This document shows positions 63,316 through 64,000 of a DNA stretch of 64,000 nucleotides, piece after piece (the first letter of the stretch is position 1; the number at the start of each line of letters is the position of its first letter). Position numbers and translations under genes: made by a program. The stretch is from contig CAXAMN010000002.1 of NCBI GenBank assembly GCA_963970005.1, forward strand, positions 902,134 to 966,133. Direction: 5' to 3'. The notes under the pieces are model-generated. The model did not search any database. It saw only the letters and a list, made by a program, of their open reading frames with translations, and was not told where the DNA came from. The stretch is from Durusdinium trenchii. Its lineage: Eukaryota; Sar; Dinophyceae; Suessiales; Symbiodiniaceae.

Positions 63316-63978
63316 TCAAACACTGATCTTGACACACTTCGGGAAGAAGCAGGCATGCGGGCCTGCTCCTGGCCCGATGCCAGGGCGTGCAAAAAGGCCC
63401 ATGCCATGAAACTCGGCTTCAGACTTGAATTGGATCTTGTAAGTGGCAAGCGGAGGCTGGTAGTAAGAAACGGGAATCCCTTCATTTGTTGCCGGCTGGA
63501 AGCCCCCAGGATAGCCATTGTGGTACGGCGGACTTCCATCCTGGTGACGATCGTAGAGCGTGCCCTCCAACTCCAACTCGCTGAAAGGATTCTGGACCAT
63601 GCTGAAGGACTGGTTGAAGGAGGGTCCTGAGGCATCATTTTCGTTGGAGAGGATGTTGTAGAGGTTTTCGCCCACCTTCATGATGGTCTGCGTTTCGTTA
63701 ATGAAGGGCGAGACAGAGTCGAAGCCAATGTGGCATTGAAAGTTGTGGCAACGATACTTGCCCGAAGGCTCGAACTTTGGACATGTTGCAGCTTCATGGC
63801 AACACCGGCCTCGCTTTTCACAGAGACCTTTCTTTTGAATGCAAGATGCTGGACACTTAGCCGGCTGCGGCGGCAGAGCTTCATTTACCTGACTCAGCAC
63901 AGGCTGAAGAAGGACCACTGCCAGCAGTTGGATTGAAGTCCAAAGTGCCATTGCGAAGCGCAAAAGTCCTCCGAGCAT
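63316..63978 (-). CDS. First exon of a secreted or membrane cysteine-rich protein
   Basis: The ATG at 63978 begins a 220-residue open frame. MLGGLLRFAMALWTSIQLLA then VVLLQPVLS is a signal peptide or N-terminal anchor. Residues 42-82 hold eight cysteines (C-x3-C-x6-C-x5-CC-x5-C-x10-C-x4-C), a disulfide-rich module I cannot name. The rest has an NET glycosylation sequon and proline/tyrosine-rich text (GYPGGFQPATNEG). The end near 63316 is probably intronic, because the sense appears to move frame there (SRSVFELPDSLGCLFWQLIF). The gene would run left on the minus strand; exons at 55-61 kb could belong to it. Confidence 0.55.
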   Translation of the reverse strand: MLGGLLRFAMALWTSIQLLAVVLLQPVLSQVNEALPPQPAKCPASCIQKKGLCEKRGRCCHEAATCPKFEPSGKYRCHNFQCHIGFDSVSPFINETQTIMKVGENLYNILSNENDASGPSFNQSFSMVQNPFSELELEGTLYDRHQDGSPPYHNGYPGGFQPATNEGIPVSYYQPPLATYKIQFKSEAEFHGMGLFARPGIGPGAGPHACFFPKCVKISV

Positions 63979-64000
63979 ACAAAACTGAAACTGAAATCGT

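Noticed and set aside
1..64000. Spliced-leader, tRNA, rRNA or snRNA genes
   Set aside because: I looked for the dinoflagellate spliced-leader core and tRNA-like cloverleaf arms by eye and found none; a covariance-model search would be decisive.

Overview
The window looks like nuclear DNA of a dinoflagellate, most likely a Symbiodiniaceae/Suessiales alga. Reasons: very low coding density; short exons with interspersed repeats; intron borders that keep reading phase only if GC and GA donors are allowed beside GT; and one very long LINE-type retrotransposon of a kind known from this group. Assignment to this group is inference. I saw no bacterial operons, CRISPR array, tRNA, rRNA or spliced-leader gene.

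The dominant object is a complete-looking non-LTR retrotransposon at 38067-48926 (10,860 bp, plus strand), bounded by an exact 18-bp target-site duplication at 38049-38066 and 48927-48944. Its coding order is: C5 cytosine DNA methyltransferase domain, two tandem C48/Ulp1-like cysteine-protease folds, a gag-like region ending in a coiled coil, an in-frame UGA followed by CUA, then AP-like endonuclease, reverse transcriptase, CCHC knuckle and RNase H. Two one-base frame offsets interrupt the upstream part, and the second protease copy lacks its histidine. An element that carries its own DNA methyltransferase plus SUMO/ubiquitin-protease-like domains, with its polymerase behind a possible readthrough stop, is the most remarkable system here.

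Host genes are seen only as exons, and almost all supportable ones lie on the minus strand, suggesting one-directional gene arrays. From left to right: a sulfotransferase-motif gene (0.2-2.2 kb); unidentified two-exon pieces (3.8-4.1 kb); coding patches at 7.8-8.6, 15.0 and 19.8 kb; a voltage-gated cation-channel gene (26.4 to 21.4 kb) whose S1, S2, S3, S4, S5, pore and S6 exons are recognisable, followed by a damaged EF-hand region; gene pieces at 27.7-36.5 kb; and, right of the retrotransposon, several membrane-protein exons (55.3-62.1 kb) and a first exon with a signal peptide (63.3-64.0 kb).

Between exons lie repeats: a dispersed CTACTAG/CTAGTAG family in twelve clusters, several of them inside introns of the channel gene and of the 56-kb gene; a possible 1-kb MITE-like element (29.3-30.3 kb); a 51-bp minisatellite (53.05-53.45 kb); two diverged copies of a 0.55-kb repeat around an RNase H-like relic (50.3-52.2 kb); and a (CTA)n tract holding a 10-N gap. 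Exon borders come from reading frame, splice-like sites and phase by eye, so small boundary errors are likely.
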